Source: Cohnella faecalis
Lineage (GTDB): Bacteria; Bacillota; Bacilli; Paenibacillales; Paenibacillaceae
Assembly: GCF_003570905.1 (NCBI RefSeq)
Contig: NZ_QXJM01000014.1
Coordinates: 45,873 to 109,872, forward strand
Reading direction: 5' to 3'
Length of the DNA: 64,000 nt
Below, piece after piece: positions 1 to 8,647 of the stretch. The position numbers were made by a program, and so were the translations under genes. Numbering within the stretch: the stretch's first letter is position 1; each line of letters begins with the position of its first letter. The notes beneath the pieces were generated by a model, which was given only the letters and a program-made list of their open reading frames with translations, was not told where the DNA came from and did not search any database.

Positions 1-1271
1 ATAGTACCGCCGCGGCTGCCGGCGTGAGGCCCGACATCGACGATATGATCCGCCACTTTGATCACATCGGGATCGTGCTCGACGACAATAACGGTATTGC
101 CTTTGTCGCGCAGCTTCTGAAGCAACTCATTCAACCGGTGTACATCACGGGGGTGCAAGCCAACGCTGGGCTCATCGAAGATATAAGTAACATCCACCAG
201 GCTGCCGCTTAAGTGCTTCACCATCTTGACGCGCTGCGACTCGCCGCCGGACAACGTATCCGTCTCACGATCCAGCGTCAAGTAGTCAAGTCCGATATCC
301 ACCAGATGCTGCAGCCGCTCCGTCAGCGATTTGACGACCGGCGCAGCGATCGCGTCGTCAATCTCCCGAATGACGCGGATAAGCTGTCCGACCTCCATGG
401 ACGACAGCTCCGCAATGTTATGTCCATTGATCCTGCAGCCCAGCGCAGCCTTACTGAGTCTCGCGCCGCGGCAGCTGGTGCAGGGACCCTCGGAGATGTA
501 CGGCGCAACAGCTTGTTGCGTGCGCTCGGACTTCGTTTTCACATCCTGCTTGATGTACTTGTTGGTGAACTTCTCGATGATGCCTTCTACTGTAATATTC
601 ACTGCCTTCCCGGCGAATTGCGTCTCCACTTTCCTCGCCTTGCCGTACAGCAGTTGCTCCAGCTCCTCATCCGAATAATCGCTCAGCGTCTTGTCGGGAT
701 CGAAGAACCCCGTCTGCACGATCATGTTCCAATCCCAGCCGTTCACCGTATATCCCGGCAGCAGGATTGCCCCTTCATTCAACGACTTGGACTTGTCCAG
801 CGCCTTGCTCATGTCGACGCCCAGCCTGCGGCCGATCCCGTTGCACTCGGGACACATGCCTTGCGGATCGTTAAACGAGAACATGTTCGCTTGTCCAACA
901 TAGGGCTGACCCACTCGGGAGAAGAGAAGACGGAGAATGGGAGAGATATCGGTAATCGTGCCCATCGTGGAATGAGAGCCGCCGCCCAGCCGCTTCTGAT
1001 CCACAATTACAGCCATGCTCAGGTTCTCGATCGCGTCCGTATCCGGCTGCGGAACGCGGGGCAGGAAATTGCGCACGAACATGCTGAAGTTCTCATTCAG
1101 CAATCGCGTGGATTCTGCGGCGATCGTATCGAAGACGATCGATGACTTGCCGGATCCAGATACCCCGGTGAAAATCGTGATCTTCCGCTTGGGAATGCGC
1201 AACGATACGTTCTTGAGATTGTTCTCCCTCGCACCCGAGATTACGATATACTCCTGGTTAGATTCGCTCAT
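1..1271 (-). CDS. UvrA-like ABC ATPase (short UvrA paralogue), partial
   Basis: The gene reads leftward and is cut by the window edge; about 423 N-terminal codons are visible. The start begins NNLKNVSLRIPKRK, then a Walker A (GVSGSGKSS). One CPECNGIG zinc-finger half follows, and later an ABC signature region (TLSGGESQRVKM) with FDEPSVGLHPRD. UvrA proteins are tandem ABC ATPases that find bulky DNA lesions for UvrBC. The second zinc half is reduced and the insertion regions look short, as in the roughly 750-residue UvrA paralogues of Bacilli sometimes linked to drug resistance. The ATG at 1271 is preferred to 1280 because GGAAGG lies 9 bases before it. It is probably not the housekeeping UvrA, but the missing C-terminal half prevents certainty. 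Confidence 0.85.
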   Translation of the reverse strand, partial: MSESNQEYIVISGARENNLKNVSLRIPKRKITIFTGVSGSGKSSIVFDTIAAESTRLLNENFSMFVRNFLPRVPQPDTDAIENLSMAVIVDQKRLGGGSHSTMGTITDISPILRLLFSRVGQPYVGQANMFSFNDPQGMCPECNGIGRRLGVDMSKALDKSKSLNEGAILLPGYTVNGWDWNMIVQTGFFDPDKTLSDYSDEELEQLLYGKARKVETQFAGKAVNITVEGIIEKFTNKYIKQDVKTKSERTQQAVAPYISEGPCTSCRGARLSKAALGCRINGHNIAELSSMEVGQLIRVIREIDDAIAAPVVKSLTERLQHLVDIGLDYLTLDRETDTLSGGESQRVKMVKHLSGSLVDVTYIFDEPSVGLHPRDVHRLNELLQKLRDKGNTVIVVEHDPDVIKVADHIVDVGPHAGSRGGT

Positions 1272-1352
1272 TCTTTTCATCCTTCCGATAATGTTCATAA
1301 ACAAGCAGAAGTGAACCGGCCGCAAACGGTATGCAGCCGGTTCATCGAGCGT

Positions 1353-1751
1353 TTATTGCGCCAGAAGCTTTTCAAGCTCGCCTTGCCATTTGCTCCAGCC
1401 GTATTTGGCGCCATTGAGTCCTTGTTCGTTCGCGAAGCCGGTTTGGTCGAGGTGAAGGTTAACCTTGCCTTCTCCTAAATCCTGCAACGTCCACACGACC
1501 GTGTGCTGCTCTCCTCCGCTGGCCCACGTATAGGACAGCCGGTTAGGCGCGTCCACGATAAGCACTTCTCCTTCGATAAGGCCATCCCACCATTCGGTCG
1601 GCTCGGCGCGAAACTGAAATCGTTGACCGACGACGGGCTTAAAATCGTTCGGCAACACCCACTTGGCAAGCGTATTCGAATCGGTTAGCGCGGACCAAAG
1701 CTTTTCGATCGACGTCTTATACTGAAAATCCAAAGCTAATGCTAAACTCAT
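1353..1751 (-). CDS. SRPBCC / AHSA1-family protein
   Basis: 132 residues with the START-like AHSA1 fold: an N-terminal helix-strand (SIEKLWSALTDSNTLAKW), a central WDGLIEGEVL strand pair and a C-terminal amphipathic helix (GWSKWQGELEKLLAQ). The family binds hydrophobic ligands; no specific substrate is known for these stand-alone bacterial members. Its ATG overlaps the stop of the upstream ArsR gene (ATGA) and has a GAGGAGG site 7 bases away, so the two are translationally coupled. ArsR-AHSA1 pairs are common in Bacilli. The AHSA1 protein is probably part of the ArsR regulon, under the double operator at 2115-2160. Confidence 0.85.
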   Translation of the reverse strand: MSLALALDFQYKTSIEKLWSALTDSNTLAKWVLPNDFKPVVGQRFQFRAEPTEWWDGLIEGEVLIVDAPNRLSYTWASGGEQHTVVWTLQDLGEGKVNLHLDQTGFANEQGLNGAKYGWSKWQGELEKLLAQ

Positions 1752-2077
1752 TGTTCATCCTCCTCTAATAATAGGTTCAAGCGCAACATATTCGTACTCC
1801 AGAACTTGCTGTAGAAAGCCAGCCAATCTTGAATTTCTCTAAGTGGAGCGGCGTTTAGCCGATATCGCGTTTCTCTGCCGACTTTTCGATCAATGACCAG
1901 GCCGGCCTCTTTAAGGATCGTCAAATGTTTGGATACCGCCGTGCGGCCCATTTGAAACTGTGCCGTTAGCTCATGAAGCGGTATTTCCTCTGTATCTGCT
2001 AACAGTCGAATCAGTCGGCGCCTGGTTGGATCTGCAATCGCGTCAAAAACATCCCGTAACAGGTTGTTCTCGCTCAC
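1748..2077 (-). CDS. ArsR-family helix-turn-helix repressor
   Basis: About 109 residues with a winged helix: DAIADPTRRRLIRLL, then the recognition region QMGRTAVSKHLTILKEAGL and a wing (VIDRKVGRETRYRL). No metal-binding cysteine motif (CxC) is present, so a non-metal effector is more likely. The GTG at 2077 is chosen because AGGAG lies 8 bases upstream. A longer in-frame reading from 2152 would begin inside the palindromic operator and lacks a ribosome site. It is followed with ATGA overlap by an AHSA1 gene. Two near-identical palindromes upstream suggest autoregulation. Confidence 0.88.
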   Translation of the reverse strand: MSENNLLRDVFDAIADPTRRRLIRLLADTEEIPLHELTAQFQMGRTAVSKHLTILKEAGLVIDRKVGRETRYRLNAAPLREIQDWLAFYSKFWSTNMLRLNLLLEEDEQ

Positions 2078-2114
2078 AACACCCTCTCCTAAGTTTTTGT
2101 TGATTTCGAATTTG

Positions 2115-2160
2115 GACACCATTTGGTGTCTTATTTGATTATAAGGCACCATTTGGTGTC
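2115..2160. promoter_or_regulatory. Double palindromic operator upstream of the ArsR gene
   Basis: GACACCATTTGGTGTC (2115-2130) is followed by GGCACCATTTGGTGTC (2145-2160). Each has 6-7 bp inverted arms around a TT centre. The two copies start 30 bp apart, close to three helical turns, so two dimers would sit on the same face of the DNA. They lie just upstream of the proposed GTG start at 2077, as expected for ArsR autorepression. Binding by this regulator is inferred from position. Confidence 0.7.
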
Positions 2161-2251
2161 ATGTCAAGGGAACTCGATAAGGCGCATTCTTATATTTGAT
2201 CTTGCCTATCCCTGTCTGATGTTCTCATGTCTATCTATTCGAGAACCACGT

Positions 2252-2881
2252 TTATTTTTGGAATCGTTGTCTTCTGTTAATAAGCGTCGGAACCGTTACT
2301 ATCGTCGCAATCGATCCGTAAATCCCGATCGTATAGCTGGACGTGTAACCTAGACCGAATCCGTCATGCAAGATGGCGGTAAAAAGATGGATCAACATAT
2401 TGTTGAAACAAAACGCGTAGCTTCGCACCATCCACGCACGGTGTAACGTTATCCGTTTCCGCTTGATATGTACGAATGCGGTGATAGTCGTGAATAACCA
2501 AGTCAGATTAAGGACGTTGAAACCGATGCTGCTGATTTGATTTCCGGTGGCGTACGGCGCCATATACCCGGACGTCAGTAGGACGATAAGGACCGAAAAC
2601 AAATAAATATAGCCGTTGACCCGATGGAGTTTGCGGTGGCTGTCTAAGGTATGTTTCGAAAAATTGAGAAGCCCCGAAGCCATGGCCAAGCATGCGAATG
2701 CAACATGAATGTACATTACCTTTAACCATACCGAAACGTTCAGCTCTCGTTGAAGCCCGGTTTTGGAGCTTAGAAAATGCTCCCTTCCGGGGTCGAGCAC
2801 GTAATTGTTTGCTAAGGCGTATACGATCAAGATCGTACAGACGACGGATAATAAGAGATAAGCGATTTTCCGTTTCTCCAT
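2252..2881 (-). CDS. DUF2306-type membrane protein
   Basis: 209 residues with about six hydrophobic segments, including residues 8-25, 52-72, 90-110 and 125-140. It carries the family features HRKLHRVNGYIYLFS and HRAWMVRSYAF, whose conserved histidines could bind a cofactor. The function of DUF2306 proteins is unknown. The ATG at 2881 lies directly behind the DJ-1-like gene stop (2883-2885) with no strong ribosome site, so it is probably translated by coupling to that gene. Confidence 0.75.
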   Translation of the reverse strand: MEKRKIAYLLLSVVCTILIVYALANNYVLDPGREHFLSSKTGLQRELNVSVWLKVMYIHVAFACLAMASGLLNFSKHTLDSHRKLHRVNGYIYLFSVLIVLLTSGYMAPYATGNQISSIGFNVLNLTWLFTTITAFVHIKRKRITLHRAWMVRSYAFCFNNMLIHLFTAILHDGFGLGYTSSYTIGIYGSIATIVTVPTLINRRQRFQK

Positions 2882-2882
2882 G

Positions 2883-3890
2883 TTACAATACCCGCGTGCC
2901 GGTTAGCTTGGACGACGGCAAAATGCCGGCTTTGGCGATTCCGATCATTCGGTCTCCGCTGACGCTAACCTCGAACGTCAGATTTAAGCGCATCGGCTTC
3001 GTGATTCGTTGCTGCCAACGAAGGACATGGTCCTCGAACTTAGGGTTTAGAAACGCGCTCCTCTCTCCTCCTTGCGTTGCCATGCCTTCAATCATCTCGC
3101 CGTTACGCGCAGCGATTTCAAGTTTGACGGATAACTTTCCGACCGGCGTAGCGATGATCGTATCCCATTCCCCGTTGAAGTCGGATACGACGTCCCTCCT
3201 CCGGGCGTCGCTTGTAATGTCCTGCGCTTCGTCAATCGCGGAAGGAGCGCTCGGTGCCATTCCGCTCTCTCGCCATACCGTCCCCCTCTTCTCGTATTCG
3301 AACAGTCCCTCTATCGCATGCGCGATCCGCGGGCCAAGCTTTCGCTCGACCAAATGCAGAGCGACATCGAGGCCCGAAGTGACGCCTCCTCCGCTCACCA
3401 GGTTGCCGTCTTCAACGACGCGCGCCGAAACGGGAATTGCGCCGGTTGCGCAGAGTAAGCCCATGCCCATTGCATTCGTTACAACGGGTCTCCCCTCCAG
3501 TAATCCTCCCATCGCTAGCACGAGGGAACCGCCGCATACGGTGGCGACAGTGACATCCTTGTGCCCGAGCGCCTGCTTCATCATGTCGGTCAGCTCCGTA
3601 TTCATGGCGCGGGTCAAAATAGTCGGAACCGAACGAGGTCCATCTCCGTGAACTTCGCCCGAAGCGCCGGGCACCAGTATGATTCCGGGTCGTTCGGGGT
3701 TCAAACTGCCGCCGGCTTCGATAATCAATCCGTTGATTCCGCTAGGCACAGACCGTGGGCCTTCGGCCGTCACCAACTGTACGTCTATAGATCCTTCGGC
3801 AAATATTCCGGCAGCGCAAAAAACTTCGTAGGGTGCGAGCGCATCCATCAGATCGAATCCGTCAAAAAGTACGATTTGAACGTTCAGCAT
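2883..3890 (-). CDS. DJ-1/PfpI-family protein with an extra C-terminal beta domain
   Basis: 335 residues. Residues 1-210 form a DJ-1/PfpI (class I glutamine amidotransferase-like) domain, with a conserved acid at E22 (PYEVF) and the nucleophile elbow cysteine at C119 (ATVCGGS). Relatives include isocyanide hydratases and putative glyoxalase or chaperone proteins. Residues 230-335 form a separate beta-rich domain (WDTIIATPVGKLSVKLE, MRLNLTFEVSVSGDRMIG) resembling a small lipocalin-like domain. The start at 3890 has AGGAGG 8 bases upstream; the reading frame extends farther without a ribosome site. It is coupled to the DUF2306 gene. The function is unknown. Confidence 0.8.
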   Translation of the reverse strand: MLNVQIVLFDGFDLMDALAPYEVFCAAGIFAEGSIDVQLVTAEGPRSVPSGINGLIIEAGGSLNPERPGIILVPGASGEVHGDGPRSVPTILTRAMNTELTDMMKQALGHKDVTVATVCGGSLVLAMGGLLEGRPVVTNAMGMGLLCATGAIPVSARVVEDGNLVSGGGVTSGLDVALHLVERKLGPRIAHAIEGLFEYEKRGTVWRESGMAPSAPSAIDEAQDITSDARRRDVVSDFNGEWDTIIATPVGKLSVKLEIAARNGEMIEGMATQGGERSAFLNPKFEDHVLRWQQRITKPMRLNLTFEVSVSGDRMIGIAKAGILPSSKLTGTRVL

Positions 3891-4079
3891 CGGTAAAACC
3901 TCCTCGAATGGTGTAAGCTGTCGGCTCTCGCCAAACCTTTCAAGGAGAATCGTAACCGGCAAGTCTCTCGAATTCGGAGCTGAAATCGTCACAAAACGAT
4001 AAACAAACCATCACGAAATGTCCGAAAATGCCAGCCTCGATCAAGACTATGATAAAGTAAGAGCAGAGGTGGGATTTTC

Positions 4080-4772
4080 GTGAACGATGTCTATACGGTT
4101 CTGGTCGTGGACGACGACCCGAGTATCGTCGAGCTGCTTCGAGATTTTCTTGAGAACGATCGGTTTGAAGTCAAAACCGCTAATGACGCCGCGGAAGCGC
4201 TAATCGTCTTTCAGCGGTATCCGATTCATTGCATCGTCTTGGATATAATGATGCCGGGCCAGAACGGATTCGAATTATGCAGGCGAATTCGTTCGGAGAG
4301 CAACGTTCCGATTCTTTTCCTGAGCGCCCGCGGGGACGACGTCGACAAAATCAGAGGATTGACCCTCGGCGGCGACGATTATATCGTAAAGACGGCATCG
4401 CCGGGAGAAGTCGTGGCACGGGTGAAGGCCGTATTGCGGCGAACGGGGTCTCGCGAGGAAATAAACCGGCAGGTGCTGGACTTTGGCCGCCTCAAGCTGG
4501 ATTTGACGATCCGGGAAGTTTATGTGGAAGGAAAACCGGTATCTCTAACGCCAAGGGAGTACGAGCTGCTGCGATTGTTCGCGGAACATCCCAAATACGT
4601 TTTCGCCTATGATCAACTGCTGACGAAATTCTGGGACGGCATCGGCGATAAGCATACGATTCGCGTCCATCTCAGCAGGCTGCGCGAAAAAATCGAAGCC
4701 AACCCGAACCGCCCTGCCTATTTGATTAACGTATGGGGCGTCGGTTATCGCTTCGAAGGAGTCAAACGATGA
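4080..4772 (+). CDS. OmpR/PhoB-family response regulator
   Basis: 230 residues: receiver domain (acid pocket DDD at 11-13, phospho-acceptor D55, switch lysine K104) and a C-terminal winged helix (LTPREYELLRLFAEHPKYVF, HTIRVHLSRLREKIE, GVGYRFEG). It starts at GTG 4080 with an AGGTGGG-like site 8 bases upstream. The usual K-P cis-peptide after the conserved lysine is K-T here (YIVKTAS), an uncommon change. It overlaps the following kinase gene by ATGA, making a standard two-component pair. The signal and targets are not visible in the sequence. Confidence 0.95.
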   Translation: MNDVYTVLVVDDDPSIVELLRDFLENDRFEVKTANDAAEALIVFQRYPIHCIVLDIMMPGQNGFELCRRIRSESNVPILFLSARGDDVDKIRGLTLGGDDYIVKTASPGEVVARVKAVLRRTGSREEINRQVLDFGRLKLDLTIREVYVEGKPVSLTPREYELLRLFAEHPKYVFAYDQLLTKFWDGIGDKHTIRVHLSRLREKIEANPNRPAYLINVWGVGYRFEGVKR

Positions 4773-5863
4773 AGAAGCTTCGCATCCGTACGTTTTCGTT
4801 ACTTTCCTTGCTGCTGATTCTTCTGCTGCCTTGGATCTTTTTGCTGACGTCGCGCCTGATCGGGGCAGGAACTCTCAACTTTGAGGACGGAAAGCCGAAT
4901 GCTTATCAGATGATCGCGGGGATGACGGGGCTCATGCTCGCTTTCTTTATCGTAGGCTTCGAAATGCGGAGGTTTCTGCTCAACCCCCTCGAAAAACTGG
5001 GTTTAGCCGCCCGTCGAATCTCCGCGGGCGATCGGGATATTCGATTGCCCAAATCCGGCATCGCGGAAATCGCGGAAGTCAGCGATGCGTTCAATCTCAT
5101 GGTGGACGGTCTCCGTGAAGCCAACTTGAAGCAACGGGCATCGGAAGAAGAACGTCGATTCGTGATCGCGGCTATCGCCCATGATTTACGGACGCCGCTA
5201 TTCTCTCTGCGGGGTTATTTGGACGGCCTGGAGCAAGGAATCGCGCAATCTCCTGAAAAAATGGCCAAATACGTGGCAGTATGCAAGGAAAAGTCGGCAC
5301 AACTGGACCGGTTGGTTGAGGACCTGTTCACGATCGCGAAACTGGATTACGCGGAAAATGAACTTAACGACCGAAGCTTCGATTTCAAACTCGTCCTCAG
5401 CGAAGCGATAGAGACTTTGCGCCCTACTGCCCGGCAAAAGCAAGTTTCCATTATCGCGAACCTTCCAACGCAAGATTGCTTCGTCAACGGGGACTCGCAC
5501 TTATTGGAACGAGCGATAGAGAATCTGCTCGATAATGCGGTCAGACATGCGCCTAACCAGGGTAAGATTCTCGTACAATGTAGGCAGGACGGCCCGGTTG
5601 TAACATTCGCCGTTCAGGATTCGGGTCCAGGCTTTAATGACGAGGAGCTGCAACGCGCCTTCGACCCCTTATATCGCGGCGAGCAATCTCGGAATCGCTC
5701 TACCGGAGGAGCCGGGTTGGGCTTAACGATCTCGCAGCGAATCATTCGTCGGCACGGAGGCGAGCTGACGATCGCCAATCATCCGGACGGCGGGGCTCTG
5801 CTGTCGGGGAGACTGCCCATGACGTTGAGCTCCGCGACGACATCGAACGACAGCTACGGATAG
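4769..5863 (+). CDS. Membrane sensor histidine kinase (HAMP-HisKA-HATPase)
   Basis: 364 residues. There are two transmembrane helices (about 8-28 and 48-68) with only about 20 residues between them. A HAMP domain follows (RRFLLNPLEKLGLAARRISAG), then HisKA (phospho-histidine about H138 in AIAHDLRTP) and HATPase_c (ENLLDNAVRHAP, DSGPGF, GGAGLGLTISQRI). The very short extracellular loop suggests membrane-stress or intramembrane sensing. ATG 4769 is used because AAGGAG lies 7 bases upstream. The gene is partner of the regulator at 4080. Its stop is followed by about 160 bp and then the 51-bp array. Confidence 0.94.
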   Translation: MKKLRIRTFSLLSLLLILLLPWIFLLTSRLIGAGTLNFEDGKPNAYQMIAGMTGLMLAFFIVGFEMRRFLLNPLEKLGLAARRISAGDRDIRLPKSGIAEIAEVSDAFNLMVDGLREANLKQRASEEERRFVIAAIAHDLRTPLFSLRGYLDGLEQGIAQSPEKMAKYVAVCKEKSAQLDRLVEDLFTIAKLDYAENELNDRSFDFKLVLSEAIETLRPTARQKQVSIIANLPTQDCFVNGDSHLLERAIENLLDNAVRHAPNQGKILVQCRQDGPVVTFAVQDSGPGFNDEELQRAFDPLYRGEQSRNRSTGGAGLGLTISQRIIRRHGGELTIANHPDGGALLSGRLPMTLSSATTSNDSYG

Positions 5864-6029
5864 GAAACGTTATCGCCGCGACCATACATCCTTAACCGCT
5901 ATTCGCGAAAATCCAGCTTGACCAGCGAGCGGATTCTTGGCCGGACCTTCCACGACATTCGATTAATGTCATTAAATAAGGCGTCGGATGGAATTGAGGC
6001 AGTAGCTTTAGCGCTCAAGCTTTATATAT

Positions 6030-6540
6030 CCGCCGAATGTACGGTACCACGTACCACTGATGCGCACTCAGTCACACTTTTCGCCGAATGTACGGTACCA
6101 CGTACCACTGGTGCGCTCTCAGTCACACTTTTCTCCTAATGTATGGTACCTCATCCCACTGATGCGCTCTCAGTCACACTTTTCGCCGAATGTACGGTAC
6201 CACGTACCACTGATGCGCACTCAGTCACACTTTTCGCCTAATGTACGGTACCTCATCCCACTGATGCGCACTCAGCCACACTTTTTGCCGAATGTACGGT
6301 ACCACGTACCACTGATGCGCACTCAGTCACACTTTTCGCCTAATGTACGGTACCTCATCCCACTGATGCGCACTCAGTCACACTTTTCGCCTAATGTATG
6401 GTACCTCATCCCACTGATGCGCACTCAGTCACACTTTTCGCCTAATGTACGGTACCTCATCCCACTGATGCGCACTCAGTCACATTTTTTGCCTGATGTA
6501 TGGTACCTCATCCCACTGATGCGCGAACGACCGCACTGAA
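6030..6540 (+). repeat. 51-bp tandem repeat array 1 (10 copies)
   Basis: The core GGTACC recurs at 6043, 6094, 6145, 6196, 6247, 6298, 6349, 6400, 6451 and 6502, exactly 51 bp apart. A unit contains GAATGTACGGTACC, then (A/C)CGTACCACTGATGCGC and CAGTCACACTTTT. Two sub-variants alternate (CACGTACCAC and CTCATCCCAC). The same unit, reverse-complemented, forms a second 10-copy array at 50160-50660. The array lies between convergent genes and ends at a hairpin (6548-6590) shared with the second locus. Because 51 is a multiple of 3, several frames stay open, but no ribosome site or gene-like start supports translation. Confidence 0.95.
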
Positions 6541-6547
6541 AGAAACA

Positions 6548-6590
6548 GGGGCTATCCCTACGGTCTTTGCAAACCGTTTGGGACAGCCCC
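6548..6590. terminator. Long hairpin next to repeat array 1
   Basis: GGGGCTATCCC (6548-6558) pairs with GGGACAGCCCC (6580-6590), and ACGGT pairs with ACCGT inside. It sits between the convergent histidine kinase and VOC genes and could end transcription from either side, although no long U-tract follows. A nearly identical hairpin lies at 50111-50150 beside array 2 in the matching relative orientation, so it belongs to the repeat element. Confidence 0.65.
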
Positions 6591-6603
6591 AAGTCTCTTG
6601 CTG

Positions 6604-6957
6604 TTACTTCTTATTTTCGATCAGGCCGTAGTGAACGCCAAGTGGATCGACTATATAAGCAAGCGCGAAGTCGCCGAAATCCATTTTCTCTTGTACGACC
6701 GTAGCTCCATGCTCGACTGCCTTGGCGATCGATTCATCGATGGAGTCGACTTGAATCTGCAGTCGCACACCTACCGGAAAATGGGACGGTCCCTGCGCGA
6801 TACCTCCGTCGATGCCCGGCTCAGCAGCCGATCCCGTCTTCGCCGGGTAATAGCCCCAGTTGGGCTGACCCAGCTCCCACCCAAACACATCTGCGTAAAA
6901 TTTCGATTGTTTCTCGGCATCCTGACTGCTGATTTCGAATGCAATAACACGGCTCAT
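6604..6957 (-). CDS. VOC (glyoxalase/bleomycin-resistance fold) protein
   Basis: 117 residues with paired beta-alpha-beta-beta-beta modules: MSRVIAFEISSQDAEKQSKF, FGWELGQPNWGYYPA, LQIQVDSIDESIAKAVEHGA and YIVDPLGVHYGLIE. This resembles the small VOC proteins often described as glyoxalase-like or predicted lactoylglutathione-lyase-related enzymes. The substrate is unknown. The ATG at 6957 has GGAGG 8 bases upstream and is chosen over an in-frame ATG five codons earlier. It follows another VOC gene on the same strand. Confidence 0.88.
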   Translation of the reverse strand: MSRVIAFEISSQDAEKQSKFYADVFGWELGQPNWGYYPAKTGSAAEPGIDGGIAQGPSHFPVGVRLQIQVDSIDESIAKAVEHGATVVQEKMDFGDFALAYIVDPLGVHYGLIENKK

Positions 6958-6984
6958 CTTAATACCCTCCAATGGAAATTAATC

Positions 6985-7713
6985 CTATGTATCCTCGAGA
7001 AAGCCAAATTCTCGCCCCTCGGGATCGAAGAAACTGAAGCTTTTTCGTTTCGTGCTAGAAAGAAGCGGAGTTACGCGCACGCCCTTCTCCAGAAAATAAG
7101 CATAGTCCGCCGCAGCATTGCTAGTGCGGAAATCGCAGAACCGATGATGGATCTCCCCTGCCGGAGACTCGAACAGCGTGAAGGGAACACCGCGGAGACA
7201 GCACATCCTGGCTTCTGGAGAAGAGGTCGTAGCGACCGTAAAATCATACTCAATCTCCGTACCGAATAGGTTAAGGTACCAATCGAGAGTGGATTCGAAG
7301 CGTGCGGAGCCCAAGAACAAGCCGTCCGTCCGGAAGTAATTGTTCGCGTGAGGCGACCAAGCCGGATCGCTAATAACGCCGACCGGATTGCCATCAGGAT
7401 CCCAAAAGCAAAAGTCGACGTAATTGTGCCAGTTGACCGGCTCCGTCGCTTTGACCGCGCGCTTTGCCAATTCGCCGTGAGCCCTTCGCGCATCATTGCA
7501 TTTGAAATGAAATGGACTGCTCTCATACACGTTCCGAATGGCCGATTCGACAAGTACAATTGAACTGCCCTCGGATAGTCTTATGCCGCAATAGGAGCCG
7601 TAGTCCGATTCTGTCATCCCGAAGCAGCTAGCATACCACTCCGCCGAGCGCCTAGCGTCCGCGACCGTTACGTAGATGCCATGCAGCGCGGAAATGTTCA
7701 GAGCGACTGTCAT
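6985..7713 (-). CDS. Two-domain VOC-family protein
   Basis: About 242 residues with two tandem VOC modules: residues 8-115 (LHGIYVTVADARRSAEWYAS ... FCFWDPDGNPVGVI) and residues 130-240 (FESTLDWYLNLFG ... SFFDPEGREFGFLED). Double-VOC proteins usually form one metal-binding active site from both halves; the substrate is unknown. The start overlaps the tail of the MerR gene. ATG 7713 has GGGGAG about 11 bases upstream; the GTG at 7722 is an alternative. The overlap suggests co-transcription with the MerR regulator. Confidence 0.82.
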   Translation of the reverse strand: MTVALNISALHGIYVTVADARRSAEWYASCFGMTESDYGSYCGIRLSEGSSIVLVESAIRNVYESSPFHFKCNDARRAHGELAKRAVKATEPVNWHNYVDFCFWDPDGNPVGVISDPAWSPHANNYFRTDGLFLGSARFESTLDWYLNLFGTEIEYDFTVATTSSPEARMCCLRGVPFTLFESPAGEIHHRFCDFRTSNAAADYAYFLEKGVRVTPLLSSTKRKSFSFFDPEGREFGFLEDT

Positions 7714-8494
7714 TGTTCTCACTTCTCCCCGAATGCTTGCCTTGAATTAAGACCGGCACCATTAACGTATAGTTCCTCTCGTCCCGGAAGGCGATCTTTC
7801 GAAGCGGCTCGCCGACGGTTTCGAATTGAAACCGCGCGATTGTGGACAGGATCGGCTTACAAGATGCGGGCAAGTCCCAACTGCACGACATCGTAGCGAA
7901 CAAGGTGGGAGGCACTATTTCCAGCCGACCATCTTTTGGAGCCTGGTTTTCATTCTCCAAAACGAATCCGATCTCCGGTTGAAGCGTCCCCGCTTCTTCG
8001 CCAGCTTCGGCGAACCGAACGTATCCGGCGCGTTCCGCGATCATCGAGGGGCTGAATTTCTCCTTGCACATTCTCCATACTTCCCGGGGCAGCGACGCCC
8101 CCCAGCCGATTTCCTTCACGGAAAACCATGCCACCGTCCGACTGCAATCCCAATGCACCAGATGCATCCGTTTCGTTCGCGAATCGAAGCCCTGCAGGAA
8201 CTGGTTAGCTATTTTCACCGAAAGCAGCTTTATCTCAGCCAAACTTCTCCATTCGGCAAGCAGCTCGTCCCTTCGTCCCGGCGTCGCGGTAAGAAACTCT
8301 CGTATGCCCGACATGCTCACATCGGCTTGCCTAAGGCTGTGGATCAGCAGCGCGGTTTCGACTTGCGACTCCGAGTACTTCCGGTAACCATTCGCGGAGC
8401 GCAAGCAAGGAACGATCAGCCCGACTTCTTCATAGTACCTTAATATTTTGGGGCGAAGACCTGTACGCTCGCTGAATTGGCCGATCGTCATCAC
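7652..8494 (-). CDS. MerR-family transcriptional regulator
   Basis: About 280 residues. The N-terminal MerR winged helix (IGQFSERTGLRPKILRYYEE, ANGYRKYSESQVETALLI) is followed by a helical linker. A roughly 150-residue C-terminal domain (RTVAWFSVKEIGWG, GTLQPEIGFVLE, FATMSCSWDL) resembles GyrI-like effector-binding folds. The ligand is probably a small organic molecule. The start is GTG 8494 or the adjacent ATG 8491, with AGGAG 11-14 bases upstream. It overlaps the double-VOC gene, which is the likely target. Confidence 0.85.
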   Translation of the reverse strand: MMTIGQFSERTGLRPKILRYYEEVGLIVPCLRSANGYRKYSESQVETALLIHSLRQADVSMSGIREFLTATPGRRDELLAEWRSLAEIKLLSVKIANQFLQGFDSRTKRMHLVHWDCSRTVAWFSVKEIGWGASLPREVWRMCKEKFSPSMIAERAGYVRFAEAGEEAGTLQPEIGFVLENENQAPKDGRLEIVPPTLFATMSCSWDLPASCKPILSTIARFQFETVGEPLRKIAFRDERNYTLMVPVLIQGKHSGRSENNDSRSEHFRAAWHLRNGRGR

Positions 8495-8647
8495 GCCAAT
8501 CGTGTCTCCTTATACATGAATAGGACGTCCTGTGCCTAGTATAAAGGTTCCAGTAACCGGAAGGTCAAGCAATTTTTTGTTAAATAAAAAAAGAACGCTC
8601 CCGTACCTCCGCTTGGGCTGCATCCTCCCTCTATTGCTGCTTCCCAT

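Noticed and set aside
6060..6539. 17-residue repeat proteins readable through the 51-bp arrays (also 50151-50750)
   Set aside because: Several frames on both strands stay open simply because the unit is 51 bases long; no ribosome site or gene-like start was found, and differences between units change residues freely.
6030..6540. CRISPR array
   Set aside because: Copies are contiguous with no unique spacers, and no cas gene is present.
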